Of a DNA stretch of 12,613 nucleotides, positions 1 through 6,897 are shown piece by piece. The notes below the pieces were generated by a model. That model had not been told where the DNA came from. It made no database searches and worked only from the letters and a program-made list of their open reading frames with translations. How positions within the stretch are numbered: position 1 is the first letter of the stretch; every line of letters starts with the position of its first letter. This DNA comes from an uncultured Holosporaceae bacterium (GTDB lineage Bacteria; Pseudomonadota; Alphaproteobacteria; CAISOG01): the NCBI GenBank assembly GCA_903887035.1, contig CAISOG010000144.1, forward strand, positions 1 to 12,613, in the 5' to 3' direction. The translations under genes were made by a program, and so were the position numbers.

Positions 1-159
1 AGCTATAGCGGCCTGCAAGACTTTGGCGGAAGTTTATTCCACAACCCTAGGGGAATTTGCAAAAAACAAACGCCTTTATGGGGGCTGACCAACCAACCAG
101 GTCGCAACCCTGCCACAGCTGATGGTTTTTGGCAAGGCCAGCTTAAGGCCGACGTATAA
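1..159 (+). CDS. Possible 3' end of an unidentified gene (partial)
   Basis: Frame 1 is open from the window edge for 52 codons and stops at TAA 157-159. The residues read plausibly as a soluble or exported protein end (Gly, Asn, Trp and Phe present, no low-complexity run), for example SLFHNPRGICKKQTPLWG near the middle. I do not recognise the family. The upstream part lies outside the window, so neither start nor length can be judged. It runs in the same direction as the his operon and ends 28 bases before the putative his promoter. A chance open frame of this length is possible, so confidence is low. Confidence 0.35.
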   Translation, partial: SYSGLQDFGGSLFHNPRGICKKQTPLWGLTNQPGRNPATADGFWQGQLKADV

Positions 160-187
160 GGGATTTTGATAGAGGGTGCCTTAAGCT
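140..187. repeat. 10-bp perfect inverted repeat abutting the his -35 box
   Basis: AGCTTAAGGC (140-149) is the exact reverse complement of GCCTTAAGCT (178-187), with a 28-base spacer. The right arm shares its last T with the TTGACA box at 187-192, and the left arm overlaps the end of the preceding reading frame. It could be an RNA hairpin ending the upstream transcript (no T-run follows) or a protein-binding site beside the promoter. Seen directly; function inferred. Confidence 0.5.
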
Positions 188-215
188 TGACAAGGGAAAT
201 CATCTATATCAGCAT
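187..215 (+). promoter_or_regulatory. Putative sigma-70 promoter of the his operon
   Basis: A perfect TTGACA lies at 187-192. With an optimal 17-base spacer the -10 hexamer is CAGCAT (210-215), which keeps only the A at position 2 and the T at position 6 of the consensus. Transcription would then start at about 222, the A of the leader-peptide ATG. The strong -35 with a weak -10 is the main uncertainty. TATATC at 205-210 is a better -10 but only 12 bases from TTGACA. Confidence 0.45.
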
Positions 216-221
216 GGTACC

Positions 222-308
222 ATGATTCAGAACACGCCAATTCGCCAGCATTGCATCCATCTGTTGCATCATCATGGTGCGCAGCATCATGGGCTTTGGC
301 GGCTTTAA
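222..308 (+). CDS. hisL: Putative histidine-rich his operon leader peptide
   Basis: A 28-codon frame, ATG 222 to TAA 306-308, contains seven His codons (249, 258, 267, 270, 273, 285, 288), including HHH and HH; the middle reads HLLHHHGAQHHG. It lies 125 bases upstream of hisG in the same direction. His-rich leader peptides sense charged tRNA-His in the enterobacterial his attenuator, so the composition and position point to the same role. There is no Shine-Dalgarno sequence before the ATG, which fits the predicted start of transcription at the ATG itself (a leaderless message; the trpL leader of Sinorhizobium is, as I recall, leaderless). The ATG lies inside a perfect 12-bp palindrome, CATGGTACCATG (213-224). 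A second ATG at 214 gives only a 3-codon frame overlapping it as ATGA. The His run could be chance, because CAT repeats also read as ATG repeats on the other strand. Confidence 0.55.
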   Translation: MIQNTPIRQHCIHLLHHHGAQHHGLWRL

Positions 309-347
309 TTTTTTACGCAACCGCCGCCAGGGCTTTGATATGGCGGT
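272..347 (+). promoter_or_regulatory. Attenuator-like set of competing hairpins upstream of hisG
   Basis: Three RNA helices can be drawn by eye. Helix 1: 272-280 with 284-292 (9 bp, loop GCA), covering the last His codons. Helix 2: 293-303 with 323-333 (11 bp including two T-G pairs), loop containing TTTTTT at 309-314. Helix 3: 320-325 (ACCGCC) with 342-347 (GGCGGT). Helices 2 and 3 share 323-325 and exclude each other. GGGCTTTG occurs at 291-298 and 330-337, each followed by a GGCGG that can compete for the same CCGCC. This is the logic of an attenuator, but no canonical U-run follows helix 3, so whether termination occurs and which helix is the off state is not clear. Confidence 0.42.
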
Positions 348-432
348 GACTCTGTTTAGGCGTTTCATGGTTTTTGCAGATATTCCCCGCCAGCAAGGTT
401 TTGACGGCACCAACACTTAAGGGGAAATAACC

Positions 433-1299
433 ATGAGTTCAGAACAATCCTTACGCTTAGCGCTGCCAAAGGGGCGGATGTTCGATGGCGTCGAACGGCT
501 GTTGGCGGATGCCGGCGTCATCGTGCGGACGGCCAGCCGCGCCTATCGCCCAACCATCAGCGGCGCCGCGATGGAGGCCAAAATGCTAAAGCCGCAAAAT
601 ATCATTGAAATGCTGGATATGGGCACGCGCGATTTGGGCTTTGCCGGCGCTGATTGGGTTAAGGAATTGGGTGCCAATCTGGTGGAGCTGTTGGATACAG
701 AGTTGGATCCCGTATGGTTGGTGGTGGCAGCCCCCAACAAATTGCTTCAGGATGGCGCCCTGCCCAACCGCAAGCTGACCGTTGCCAGTGAGTATGCCAA
801 GCTGACCGCCGATTGGCAGCAACAACGCGGTCGGCAGGATGTCTTTGTCCGATCCTTTGGCTCGACCGAGGTGTTCCCCAGTGAGGATGCCGACTATATT
901 CTCGACATCACCTCAACGGGTGCCACCCTGGATGCCAATGGCTTAACGATTGTGGAGAAGATTTTTCAGTCCTCCACCCGCTTGTATGCTAGCCGTAATG
1001 CCATGCAGGATCCCCAAAAGTCGAAAAAGATTCAGGATTTCTGTTTGGTGTTGCAATCGGTGTTGGAGGGGCGCCGCCGCGTCATGGTCGAAGCCAATGT
1101 GCCGCCCGAAAAATTGCCTGAGGTGATGCAAATTTTCCCAGCGATGAAGCAACCGACGGTTGCCAACCTGCTGGGCGATCAGGGCTATGCCATCAAATCG
1201 GTGGTGGAAAAAAAGCAAGTGATTGCCCTGATCCCTGCCCTTAAGACCGCGGGCGCCTGTGACATTATCATCACCAATTTGGCCAAAGTGGTGCTTTGA
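433..1299 (+). CDS. hisG: ATP phosphoribosyltransferase, long form (HisG)
   Basis: Catalyses the first step of histidine synthesis, ATP + PRPP to phosphoribosyl-ATP, in the cytoplasm. The N-terminal LALPKGRM (residues 9-16) and the PRPP-binding segment DITSTGATLDANGL (158-171) are diagnostic. At 288 residues it is the long form; residues of about 210-287 fit the C-terminal ACT-like regulatory domain that mediates feedback inhibition by histidine, so no HisZ partner is expected and none is present. The start is supported by AAGGGG (419-424), 8 bases before ATG 433. It is the first enzyme gene of the his operon and sits behind the putative leader peptide. The stop TGA at 1297-1299 is followed two bases later by the hisC ATG. 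Confidence 0.97.
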   Translation: MSSEQSLRLALPKGRMFDGVERLLADAGVIVRTASRAYRPTISGAAMEAKMLKPQNIIEMLDMGTRDLGFAGADWVKELGANLVELLDTELDPVWLVVAAPNKLLQDGALPNRKLTVASEYAKLTADWQQQRGRQDVFVRSFGSTEVFPSEDADYILDITSTGATLDANGLTIVEKIFQSSTRLYASRNAMQDPQKSKKIQDFCLVLQSVLEGRRRVMVEANVPPEKLPEVMQIFPAMKQPTVANLLGDQGYAIKSVVEKKQVIALIPALKTAGACDIIITNLAKVVL

Positions 1300-1301
1300 T
1301 T

Positions 1302-2333
1302 ATGGTGCAATTCGCCGCACGGGTTGCCCGCCTTGGCGCGCCCTATGCCCCGCCACGGCCTAAACGCCCCCCCCAGCTGGATCTGCGCGATGTGATTCCC
1401 GATTTCCAGGCGATTCTGGGGGATTGCGCCGGCCCCTATCCCAAGATTGATGGCTGGCGGGATGCGTTGGCCGATAATCTAGGGCTGCCCACGGCCATGG
1501 TTCACCCCACCGCGGGGGGGGATGATGCCCTGTTGCAAATCGTGCTGGCGATGATGGAGGAAGGTGGGAATTTGGTAACCGCCGTCCCAACCTTTCCGAT
1601 GATTCAGCGCTATGTGGCCATAGCGGGCGGCGATATGCGTTCCGTGCCATGGATTGAGGCGGCCTTTCCCGAACAGGCCATCGTCGATAGCATTGATGCC
1701 AACACCCGAATTGTTCTGGTCACCTCCCCCAACAATCCAACGGGGCAGGTGGTGCCCATCGATGTCATCGCCCGCATTCGTGACCATGCCCCCCAGGCCT
1801 TAATCGTGCTGGACGCGGTGTACATGGCCTATGCCAACCAGGATATCACCGATGCGGTGCTGGCGATGGCCAACACGGTGGTGGTGCAAAGTTTCAGCAA
1901 GGCCTATGGCGCGGCGGGATTGCGGTTGGGTTACGCCCTTAGCCGCCAGGCCGATCTGTTGCTGGCCATGCAAAAGGTGGCGCAACCCTATGGCATTTCC
2001 CAGCCCAGCATCAACCAGGGTTACAAGCTTTTGGCCGCAACGCATCAGGTTGATACCGCCATCGCGGCGATTAAGGCCAACCGCGCTACGCTTGAATCCG
2101 CCCTTAGCACCGGTGGTTTTTCTGTTTGGCCATCTCAAGCAAATTTTGTATTCTTTGCCTGCAAAAATGCGGAACAAGCCCAAAGGATGTTCGAATCCTT
2201 AGGCGATAGCGGGATTTCGGTGCGTTGCTTTCCCAATGATCCCCATATCGCCCATTGTGTCCGCATTGGTGTACCCTTAAATGAACAGGATCTGGCCACC
2301 CTGATGAACGCTATAACAAAGGTTTCCCCATGA
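1302..2333 (+). CDS. hisC: Histidinol-phosphate aminotransferase (HisC)
   Basis: PLP-dependent fold-type I aminotransferase converting imidazole acetol phosphate plus glutamate to histidinol phosphate. With the ATG at 1302 (343 residues), visible motifs are TSPNNPTG (141-148), LDAVY with D171 and Y174 contacting the cofactor, the Schiff-base lysine K200 in SFSKAYG, and R208 in GLRLG. HTAGGDD-like residues at about 68-75 bind the cofactor phosphate. A TTG at 1296 overlapping the hisG stop would add two residues; ATG is preferred but no clear Shine-Dalgarno decides. The specificity as HisC rather than another aminotransferase rests mainly on its place between hisG and hisB; the stop overlaps the hisB ATG as ATGA. 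Confidence 0.93.
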   Translation: MVQFAARVARLGAPYAPPRPKRPPQLDLRDVIPDFQAILGDCAGPYPKIDGWRDALADNLGLPTAMVHPTAGGDDALLQIVLAMMEEGGNLVTAVPTFPMIQRYVAIAGGDMRSVPWIEAAFPEQAIVDSIDANTRIVLVTSPNNPTGQVVPIDVIARIRDHAPQALIVLDAVYMAYANQDITDAVLAMANTVVVQSFSKAYGAAGLRLGYALSRQADLLLAMQKVAQPYGISQPSINQGYKLLAATHQVDTAIAAIKANRATLESALSTGGFSVWPSQANFVFFACKNAEQAQRMFESLGDSGISVRCFPNDPHIAHCVRIGVPLNEQDLATLMNAITKVSP

Positions 2334-2911
2334 CCCGTCACGCCACCGCAACCCGTCAAACCCGTGAGACGGCCATCACCCTGACCCTGAATCTGGATGG
2401 CCAGGGGCAGTGTGAAATATCTACTGGCCTGGGGTTTTTCGATCACATGCTGGAATGTTTGGCCAAACATGCCGGTTGGGATTTGCAGCTGAAGGCGACA
2501 GGCGATCTGCAGGTGGATGATCACCATACGGTTGAGGATTGTGCCATCGTGCTGGGCAAGGCGGTTGGCCAGGCGTTGGACAAGCGGCAATCGATTCAGC
2601 GCTTTGGGTCGGCCTATGCCCCGTTGGATGAGGCCTTAAGCCGTGCCGTTATCGATCTGGCAACACGGGTGACCGCCATCATTTCCCTGAATCTGAACCG
2701 CGAGAATATCGGCGATGTCGCCTGTGAAAACATCAGCCATTTTTTTCGGACATTGGCGGCTGAGGCCTGCCTGACCCTGCATCTTGACGTGCTGCGGGGG
2801 GAGAATGACCATCATAAGGTTGAATCGGCCTTTAAGGCCTTTGCGCTGGCCTTTCGCCAGGCGGCCGCCGTCACCGTTAACGGCAGCGTCAGCACCAAGG
2901 GCGTTTTATGA
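2330..2911 (+). CDS. hisB: Imidazoleglycerol-phosphate dehydratase (HisB)
   Basis: Dehydrates imidazole glycerol phosphate to imidazole acetol phosphate, using a manganese cluster in a 24-subunit assembly in characterised family members. The two repeat-half metal motifs are both present: DDHHTVED (residues 63-70) and NDHHKVES (160-167), with FFDHM (36-40) before the first. The 193 residues are the normal length of the single-function enzyme, so the histidinol-phosphatase domain that is fused N-terminally in enterobacterial HisB is absent. ATG 2330 overlaps the hisC stop by four bases, and the stop overlaps the hisH ATG in the same way, which suggests translational coupling. Confidence 0.97.
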   Translation: MTRHATATRQTRETAITLTLNLDGQGQCEISTGLGFFDHMLECLAKHAGWDLQLKATGDLQVDDHHTVEDCAIVLGKAVGQALDKRQSIQRFGSAYAPLDEALSRAVIDLATRVTAIISLNLNRENIGDVACENISHFFRTLAAEACLTLHLDVLRGENDHHKVESAFKAFALAFRQAAAVTVNGSVSTKGVL

Positions 2912-3573
2912 GCCGCGATGTCTGTATTTTGTCGAGTGGGGTTGCCAACATTGCTTCGATGGCGGCCTGCCTAAAGCGGTTGGGATGCACCGTAAGCTAT
3001 GCCGAAACCGCTCAGGATATTGCCGATGCGCCCGCCCTGGCGGTGCCGGGGGTGGGAACCTTTGGCGTGGCGATGCAAACGCTAACGGATCGCGGTTGGA
3101 CGGATGCCCTGCGTGCCCGCATTTTGTCGGGGCAAAAAACCCTTATGATTTGCCTGGGCATGCAAATTCTGTGCGCGGGCAGTGATGAAAGCCCTGGGGT
3201 GGCGGGGTTGGGCGTGATAGACGCAACCGTCAAAAAGCTTAACGCCCAAAAACTGCCGGTGCCGCAAATGGGTTGGAACCTGCTGTCGCCCGCCCGCCTG
3301 CCGCCTGCCCTTAGTTCGCCCGCGCTTAGTTTGCATGAGGGAGACTATGTCTATTTCGCCAATTCCTACGCCCTGCCCGCCGTGGGACTGGAAAGCTTGC
3401 AGGCCGATGACGGCTGGCAGCTATCCACCTTTGCTTATGGCGATGACGCCGCCTATCCCTATGTCGCCATGCTAAGGCGGCAGGGGGTGATGGCCTGTCA
3501 ATTTCACCCAGAGTTGTCGGGCAAGGCGGGCGAAGGCCTTATCCAGCAATGGTTGGAGGGCGCCTCATGCTAA
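2908..3573 (+). CDS. hisH: Imidazole glycerol phosphate synthase, glutaminase subunit (HisH)
   Basis: Class I glutamine amidotransferase that makes ammonia from glutamine and channels it to HisF. The triad is visible: C82 in ICLGMQIL, H200 and E202 in CQFHPE. The oxyanion segment PGVG is at 47-50, and the HisH-typical MGWN is at 121-124. The N-terminus SSGVANIASM resembles the usual TGxxNxxSV. The FVHSY segment of most relatives reads FANSY (150-154), with Asn in place of His. ATG 2908 overlaps the hisB stop; the last 7 bases overlap hisF. The adjacent HisF partner makes the assignment secure. Confidence 0.96.
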   Translation: MSRDVCILSSGVANIASMAACLKRLGCTVSYAETAQDIADAPALAVPGVGTFGVAMQTLTDRGWTDALRARILSGQKTLMICLGMQILCAGSDESPGVAGLGVIDATVKKLNAQKLPVPQMGWNLLSPARLPPALSSPALSLHEGDYVYFANSYALPAVGLESLQADDGWQLSTFAYGDDAAYPYVAMLRRQGVMACQFHPELSGKAGEGLIQQWLEGASC

Positions 3574-4307
3574 CCCGCCGCATTATTCCCTGTTTGGATG
3601 TGAAAAATGGCCGCATTGTCAAAGGCGTGCAGTTCAAGGATTTGCGGGATGCTGGCGACCCCGTGGCCGCCGCCAAGCTGTATCAGGATCAGGGCGCGGA
3701 TGAGCTGGTCATCCTGGACATCACCGCCACGGTTGAAAACCGCATGGCCACCCTGTCGCTGGTGCATGATGTTCGGCAGGTGTTGTCGATCCCGCTGACG
3801 GTTGGTGGGGGGGTGCGCAGTTTGGCCGATGTGCAGGCCTTGCTGAATGTCGGGGCGGACAAAGTCTCGCTGAATTCGGCCGCCCTGGCGCAGCCCGATT
3901 TGATTAGCCAGGTGGCCAAGGCCTATGGCCGTCAATGCACGGTTGTGGCCATTGACGCGAAAGACGGCAAGGTCTTTACCCGCGCAGGCCATGACGCCAC
4001 CGCCTGGGACGTTACCGCCTGGGCTAAACAGGCCGAACAGTTGGGGGCGGGCGAAATCCTGTTGACCAGCATGAATCGGGATGGTCAGCAAAGTGGCTAT
4101 GACACCGATTTGTTGCGGGCGGTCAGCGGCAGCGTCGCCATTCCCGTCATCGCCTCGGGCGGGGCGGGGCAGTTGCCCGACTTCCTGGCCGCGTTGCAGG
4201 CGGGCGCCAGCGCGGTTTTGGCCGCCAGCCTGTTCCATGATGGCATCCTTAGCATCCCCGACGTCAAAACCTATCTTTCGCAAGCCGGTCAGGAGGTTCG
4301 CCCGTGA
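3567..4307 (+). CDS. hisF: Imidazole glycerol phosphate synthase, cyclase subunit (HisF)
   Basis: TIM-barrel subunit that uses ammonia from HisH to convert PRFAR to imidazole glycerol phosphate and AICAR. Both catalytic aspartates fall at the family positions: D11 in IIPCLDVKNG and D130 in VVAIDAKDG. Phosphate-binding GGGVRS (80-85) and ASGGAG near the C-terminus are intact. The start is ATG 3567 rather than ATG 3549, because it gives the family N-terminus MLTRRIIPCLD and has a strong GGAGGG (3555-3560) six bases upstream inside hisH. It overlaps the hisH stop by 7 bases (ATGCTAA). Its own stop overlaps the next start as GTGA. Length 246 residues is normal. Confidence 0.97.
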   Translation: MLTRRIIPCLDVKNGRIVKGVQFKDLRDAGDPVAAAKLYQDQGADELVILDITATVENRMATLSLVHDVRQVLSIPLTVGGGVRSLADVQALLNVGADKVSLNSAALAQPDLISQVAKAYGRQCTVVAIDAKDGKVFTRAGHDATAWDVTAWAKQAEQLGAGEILLTSMNRDGQQSGYDTDLLRAVSGSVAIPVIASGGAGQLPDFLAALQAGASAVLAASLFHDGILSIPDVKTYLSQAGQEVRP

Positions 4308-5584
4308 TTATCCCATCCATAGACATCATGAATGGTAAAGCCGTTCAGCTGGTACAGGGTGAAAAAATGGCGTTGCAGGCGCCTGAGGATCCGATTGCCC
4401 TGGCCAAACAATTTGGCGTGACGGGTGAGGTGGCGGTGATTGATCTGGATGCTGCCATGGGGCAGGGCGATAACCGTGATCTGATCAAAACCCTGTGCCG
4501 CCATGCCCCTTGCCGCGTGGGTGGCGGGATTCGCAGCCTTGAGGCGGCCAGCGATTGGCTGAACGCGGGGGCGGTGAAGGTCATTTTGGGCACTAAGGCT
4601 GAGCCGGCGATTTTGTCGCAATTGCCCCGAGATCGGGTGATGGCCGCGGTCGATATGCGCGGCGGCAAGGTGGCGGTTGAGGGGTGGAAAACGGTGCAGG
4701 AAACCGCTGGCCTGACCCGCATGATTGAGCTGCGCGATTGGGTTGGCGGCTTTCTGGTAACCAACATCGACATCGAAGGCACCATGGGCGGCTTTGACAC
4801 CGCGGCGGTGGCGCCGATTTTGGATGCGGCCGCAACCGTTAAGCTGACGATGGCGGGCGGCATTACCACCGCGCAACAGATTGCCGAATTGGACAAGATG
4901 GGGGTGGATGCCCAGGTTGGGATGGCGCTGTACACGGGCAAATTGACCATCGCCGATTGTTTGGCGGCCATGATGATTTCTGACCGTGCCGACGGCCTGT
5001 GGCCAACCGTGGTGGTGGACAGCAATCACCAGGCGCTGGGGCTGGTCTATTCCAACGGCGAAAGCTTGCGGGCGGCTTTGGCGGAGGGGGCGGGCATTTA
5101 CCATTCCCGATCGCGCGGCGGTCTGTGGCGCAAGGGTGAAACTTCAGGCGCCCGCCAGAAACTGTTGCGGATTGCGATGGATTGTGATCGCGACGCCCTG
5201 CAATTCACGGTGCAACAGCTGGGCGACGGCTTTTGCCATTTGGGCACGGCCAGCTGTTTTGAGGCCGATTTTGACAGCCATGGCGGTATCAGCGCACTGG
5301 CGCAGCGGATAGACCGCGCGATGCAGGCGGATGATCAGCAATCCTATACCCAAAGATTGCTGACCGAACCGGGGCTGTTAAACGCCAAAATTCAGGAGGA
5401 GGGGGGCGAGCTGGCGATGGCCAATTCCGTGCAGGAGATTGTCGCCGAAACCGCCGATGTTCTGTATTTTGCCGCCGTCAAGCTGGCGCAACAGCACATT
5501 CCCTGGTCAGCCGTTTGGGATGAATTGAACAGCCGTGCCCGCAAACTTGCCCGCCGTGGTGGCGACAGAAAGGCCACATCATGA
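4304..5584 (+). CDS. hisAIE: HisA-HisI-HisE three-domain fusion protein
   Basis: One uninterrupted 426-residue protein carries three enzymes for steps 2-4. Residues 1-225 are HisA (ProFAR isomerase, TIM barrel): PSIDIMNG with D7, VGGGIRS (72-78), AAVD with D117, and MAGGIT (183-188). Residues 230-320 are HisI (phosphoribosyl-AMP cyclohydrolase): SRSRGGLW (268-275), KGETSG (277-282), and zinc-site residues in DCDRDAL (293-299), C311 and C318. Residues 345-420 are HisE (phosphoribosyl-ATP pyrophosphohydrolase): KIQEEGGEL (362-370) and ETADVLYF (382-389). GTG 4304 overlaps the hisF stop, with AGGAGG at 4291-4296 as ribosome site. The stop overlaps the hisD ATG. All three active sites look intact. 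HisI-HisE fusion is common; the added N-terminal HisA is unusual. The HisI-HisE half recalls fungal His4 more than typical proteobacterial HisI. Confidence 0.95.
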   Translation: MIIPSIDIMNGKAVQLVQGEKMALQAPEDPIALAKQFGVTGEVAVIDLDAAMGQGDNRDLIKTLCRHAPCRVGGGIRSLEAASDWLNAGAVKVILGTKAEPAILSQLPRDRVMAAVDMRGGKVAVEGWKTVQETAGLTRMIELRDWVGGFLVTNIDIEGTMGGFDTAAVAPILDAAATVKLTMAGGITTAQQIAELDKMGVDAQVGMALYTGKLTIADCLAAMMISDRADGLWPTVVVDSNHQALGLVYSNGESLRAALAEGAGIYHSRSRGGLWRKGETSGARQKLLRIAMDCDRDALQFTVQQLGDGFCHLGTASCFEADFDSHGGISALAQRIDRAMQADDQQSYTQRLLTEPGLLNAKIQEEGGELAMANSVQEIVAETADVLYFAAVKLAQQHIPWSAVWDELNSRARKLARRGGDRKATS

Positions 5585-6897
5585 TCATGCCTATCAAGGA
5601 TGCTGCCAGCCTGCTGGCGCGCGCCGCAAACCCGCTGCCCGCCGAAGTGTTGGCGGGGGCGCAACAGATTCTTGAGGATGTTCGCTGCCACGGCCGATCC
5701 GCGGTCGAAAACTATGCCGCGCAATGGGATGGATGGGTTGCGGGACAGCCGATGCTGTATGATCGCGCCGCCTGTGAAGCCGCCCTGGCCAGTTTGCCCG
5801 ATGAGCCGCGCCAGCTGTTGCAAACCGCGGCGCAACGGATTCGCGCCTTTGCCGCCCGCCAACGCCAGCTGTATCAGGATTTTGACATGCCCGCGGGCGC
5901 AGAAGGGCTCAGCATGGGGGTGCGCCACATCCCGATTGAACGGGTTGGGTGCTATGCGCCGGGCGGGCGCTATCCCCTGGTATCCAGCGTGTTGATGACG
6001 GTCATTCCCGCCCAGGTTGCGGGGGTGCGCCAGATTGCCTTGGCCTCGCCCAACCCAGCCCCCCTGATGTTGGCGGCGGCGGCGATTGCGGGCGCGCATG
6101 CGGTGTTGGCGATTGGCGGGGCGCAGGCGATTGCCACCCTGGCCTTTGGTGGCGGCCTGATTGACCCCTGTGACATGATTGTTGGCCCAGGCAATCAATG
6201 GGTGGCGGCGGCCAAGCAAATGGTCGCCAATCAGCGCGGCATCGATTTTCTGGCGGGTCCATCCGAATTGCTGATTATTGCCGATGACGCCGCCAATCCC
6301 GCCTGGATTGCCGCCGATTTGTTGGCGCAGGCCGAACATGATACCGAAGCGATTGTGACCCTGTTGACGCCATCGTCCGCCTTGCTGGCCAGCGTGCAAG
6401 ACGCCCTGGCCGCCCAGCTGTCCACCCTGCCGCAGCCGAATCAATCAACGGCGCGCGCCGCATTATCCCAGGGCGCCATGGTACAGCTTAGTTTGGAACA
6501 GGCGGTGCAGCTGGCCAACCAATTGGCGCCAGAACATCTGCAAATCATGACCGAAAACCCATCGCATTGGGGGCAGCAATGCACCCAATATGGCGGTATT
6601 TTTGTCGGTGCCCGCGCCGCCGAAGTGTTGGGCGACTATGGGCTGGGCCCCAACCACACCCTGCCCACCAACGGGTCGGGGCGCTTCCACGCGGGGCTAT
6701 CGGTCAGCAATTTTCTAAAGCCCAAAACCTTTATCACCGATCATGGCGCGGCGGCACATACCCAATCCGCTTCTGATCAGGCCTCCCCCGCTTTACCCAG
6801 CCAGTTGGCACGGGAAATTGCCGCCCTGGCACGGTTAGAGGGGTTGGAGGCGCACGCCCGCGCCGTCGAATGCCGCGCCCAGGACTCTGAGGTATAG
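5581..6897 (+). CDS. hisD: Histidinol dehydrogenase (HisD)
   Basis: Zinc-dependent dehydrogenase oxidising histidinol to histidine in two NAD-dependent steps, the end of the pathway. Length 438 is normal. Expected residues are visible: zinc ligands Q250 and H253 in AQAEHD, D352 in GDYGLGPNHTLPT, H425 in LEGLEAH; catalytic E318 and H319 in APEHL. The NAD-site segments GCYAPGG (123-129), GGAQAIA (179-185) and VGPGN (201-205) are present. ATG 5581 overlaps the preceding stop as ATGA; an ATG two codons later is an alternative. The last residues and the TAG stop lie in a 14-base sequence that is repeated immediately downstream, so the tail may be a recent change. It is the last gene of the operon. 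Confidence 0.97.
   Translation: MIMPIKDAASLLARAANPLPAEVLAGAQQILEDVRCHGRSAVENYAAQWDGWVAGQPMLYDRAACEAALASLPDEPRQLLQTAAQRIRAFAARQRQLYQDFDMPAGAEGLSMGVRHIPIERVGCYAPGGRYPLVSSVLMTVIPAQVAGVRQIALASPNPAPLMLAAAAIAGAHAVLAIGGAQAIATLAFGGGLIDPCDMIVGPGNQWVAAAKQMVANQRGIDFLAGPSELLIIADDAANPAWIAADLLAQAEHDTEAIVTLLTPSSALLASVQDALAAQLSTLPQPNQSTARAALSQGAMVQLSLEQAVQLANQLAPEHLQIMTENPSHWGQQCTQYGGIFVGARAAEVLGDYGLGPNHTLPTNGSGRFHAGLSVSNFLKPKTFITDHGAAAHTQSASDQASPALPSQLAREIAALARLEGLEAHARAVECRAQDSEV

Noticed and set aside
3..203. A 66-residue minus-strand frame at the left edge
   Set aside because: Overlaps the more plausible + strand gene end and the his promoter region; composition does not look like a real protein.
205..210. 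TATATC as the -10 box of the his promoter
   Set aside because: Only 12 bases from TTGACA, too short for a sigma-70 promoter, and no other good -35 lies at the right distance.
204..416. A 70-residue minus-strand frame rich in Met
   Set aside because: The Met run is the other-strand reading of the CAT repeats; it overlaps the proposed leader and has no ribosome site or family likeness.
274..420. A 48-codon + strand frame ending at TAA 418-420 just before hisG
   Set aside because: No ribosome site, a different frame from the His-rich leader, overlaps the hairpin region, and no recognisable protein. It could be chance in the leader.
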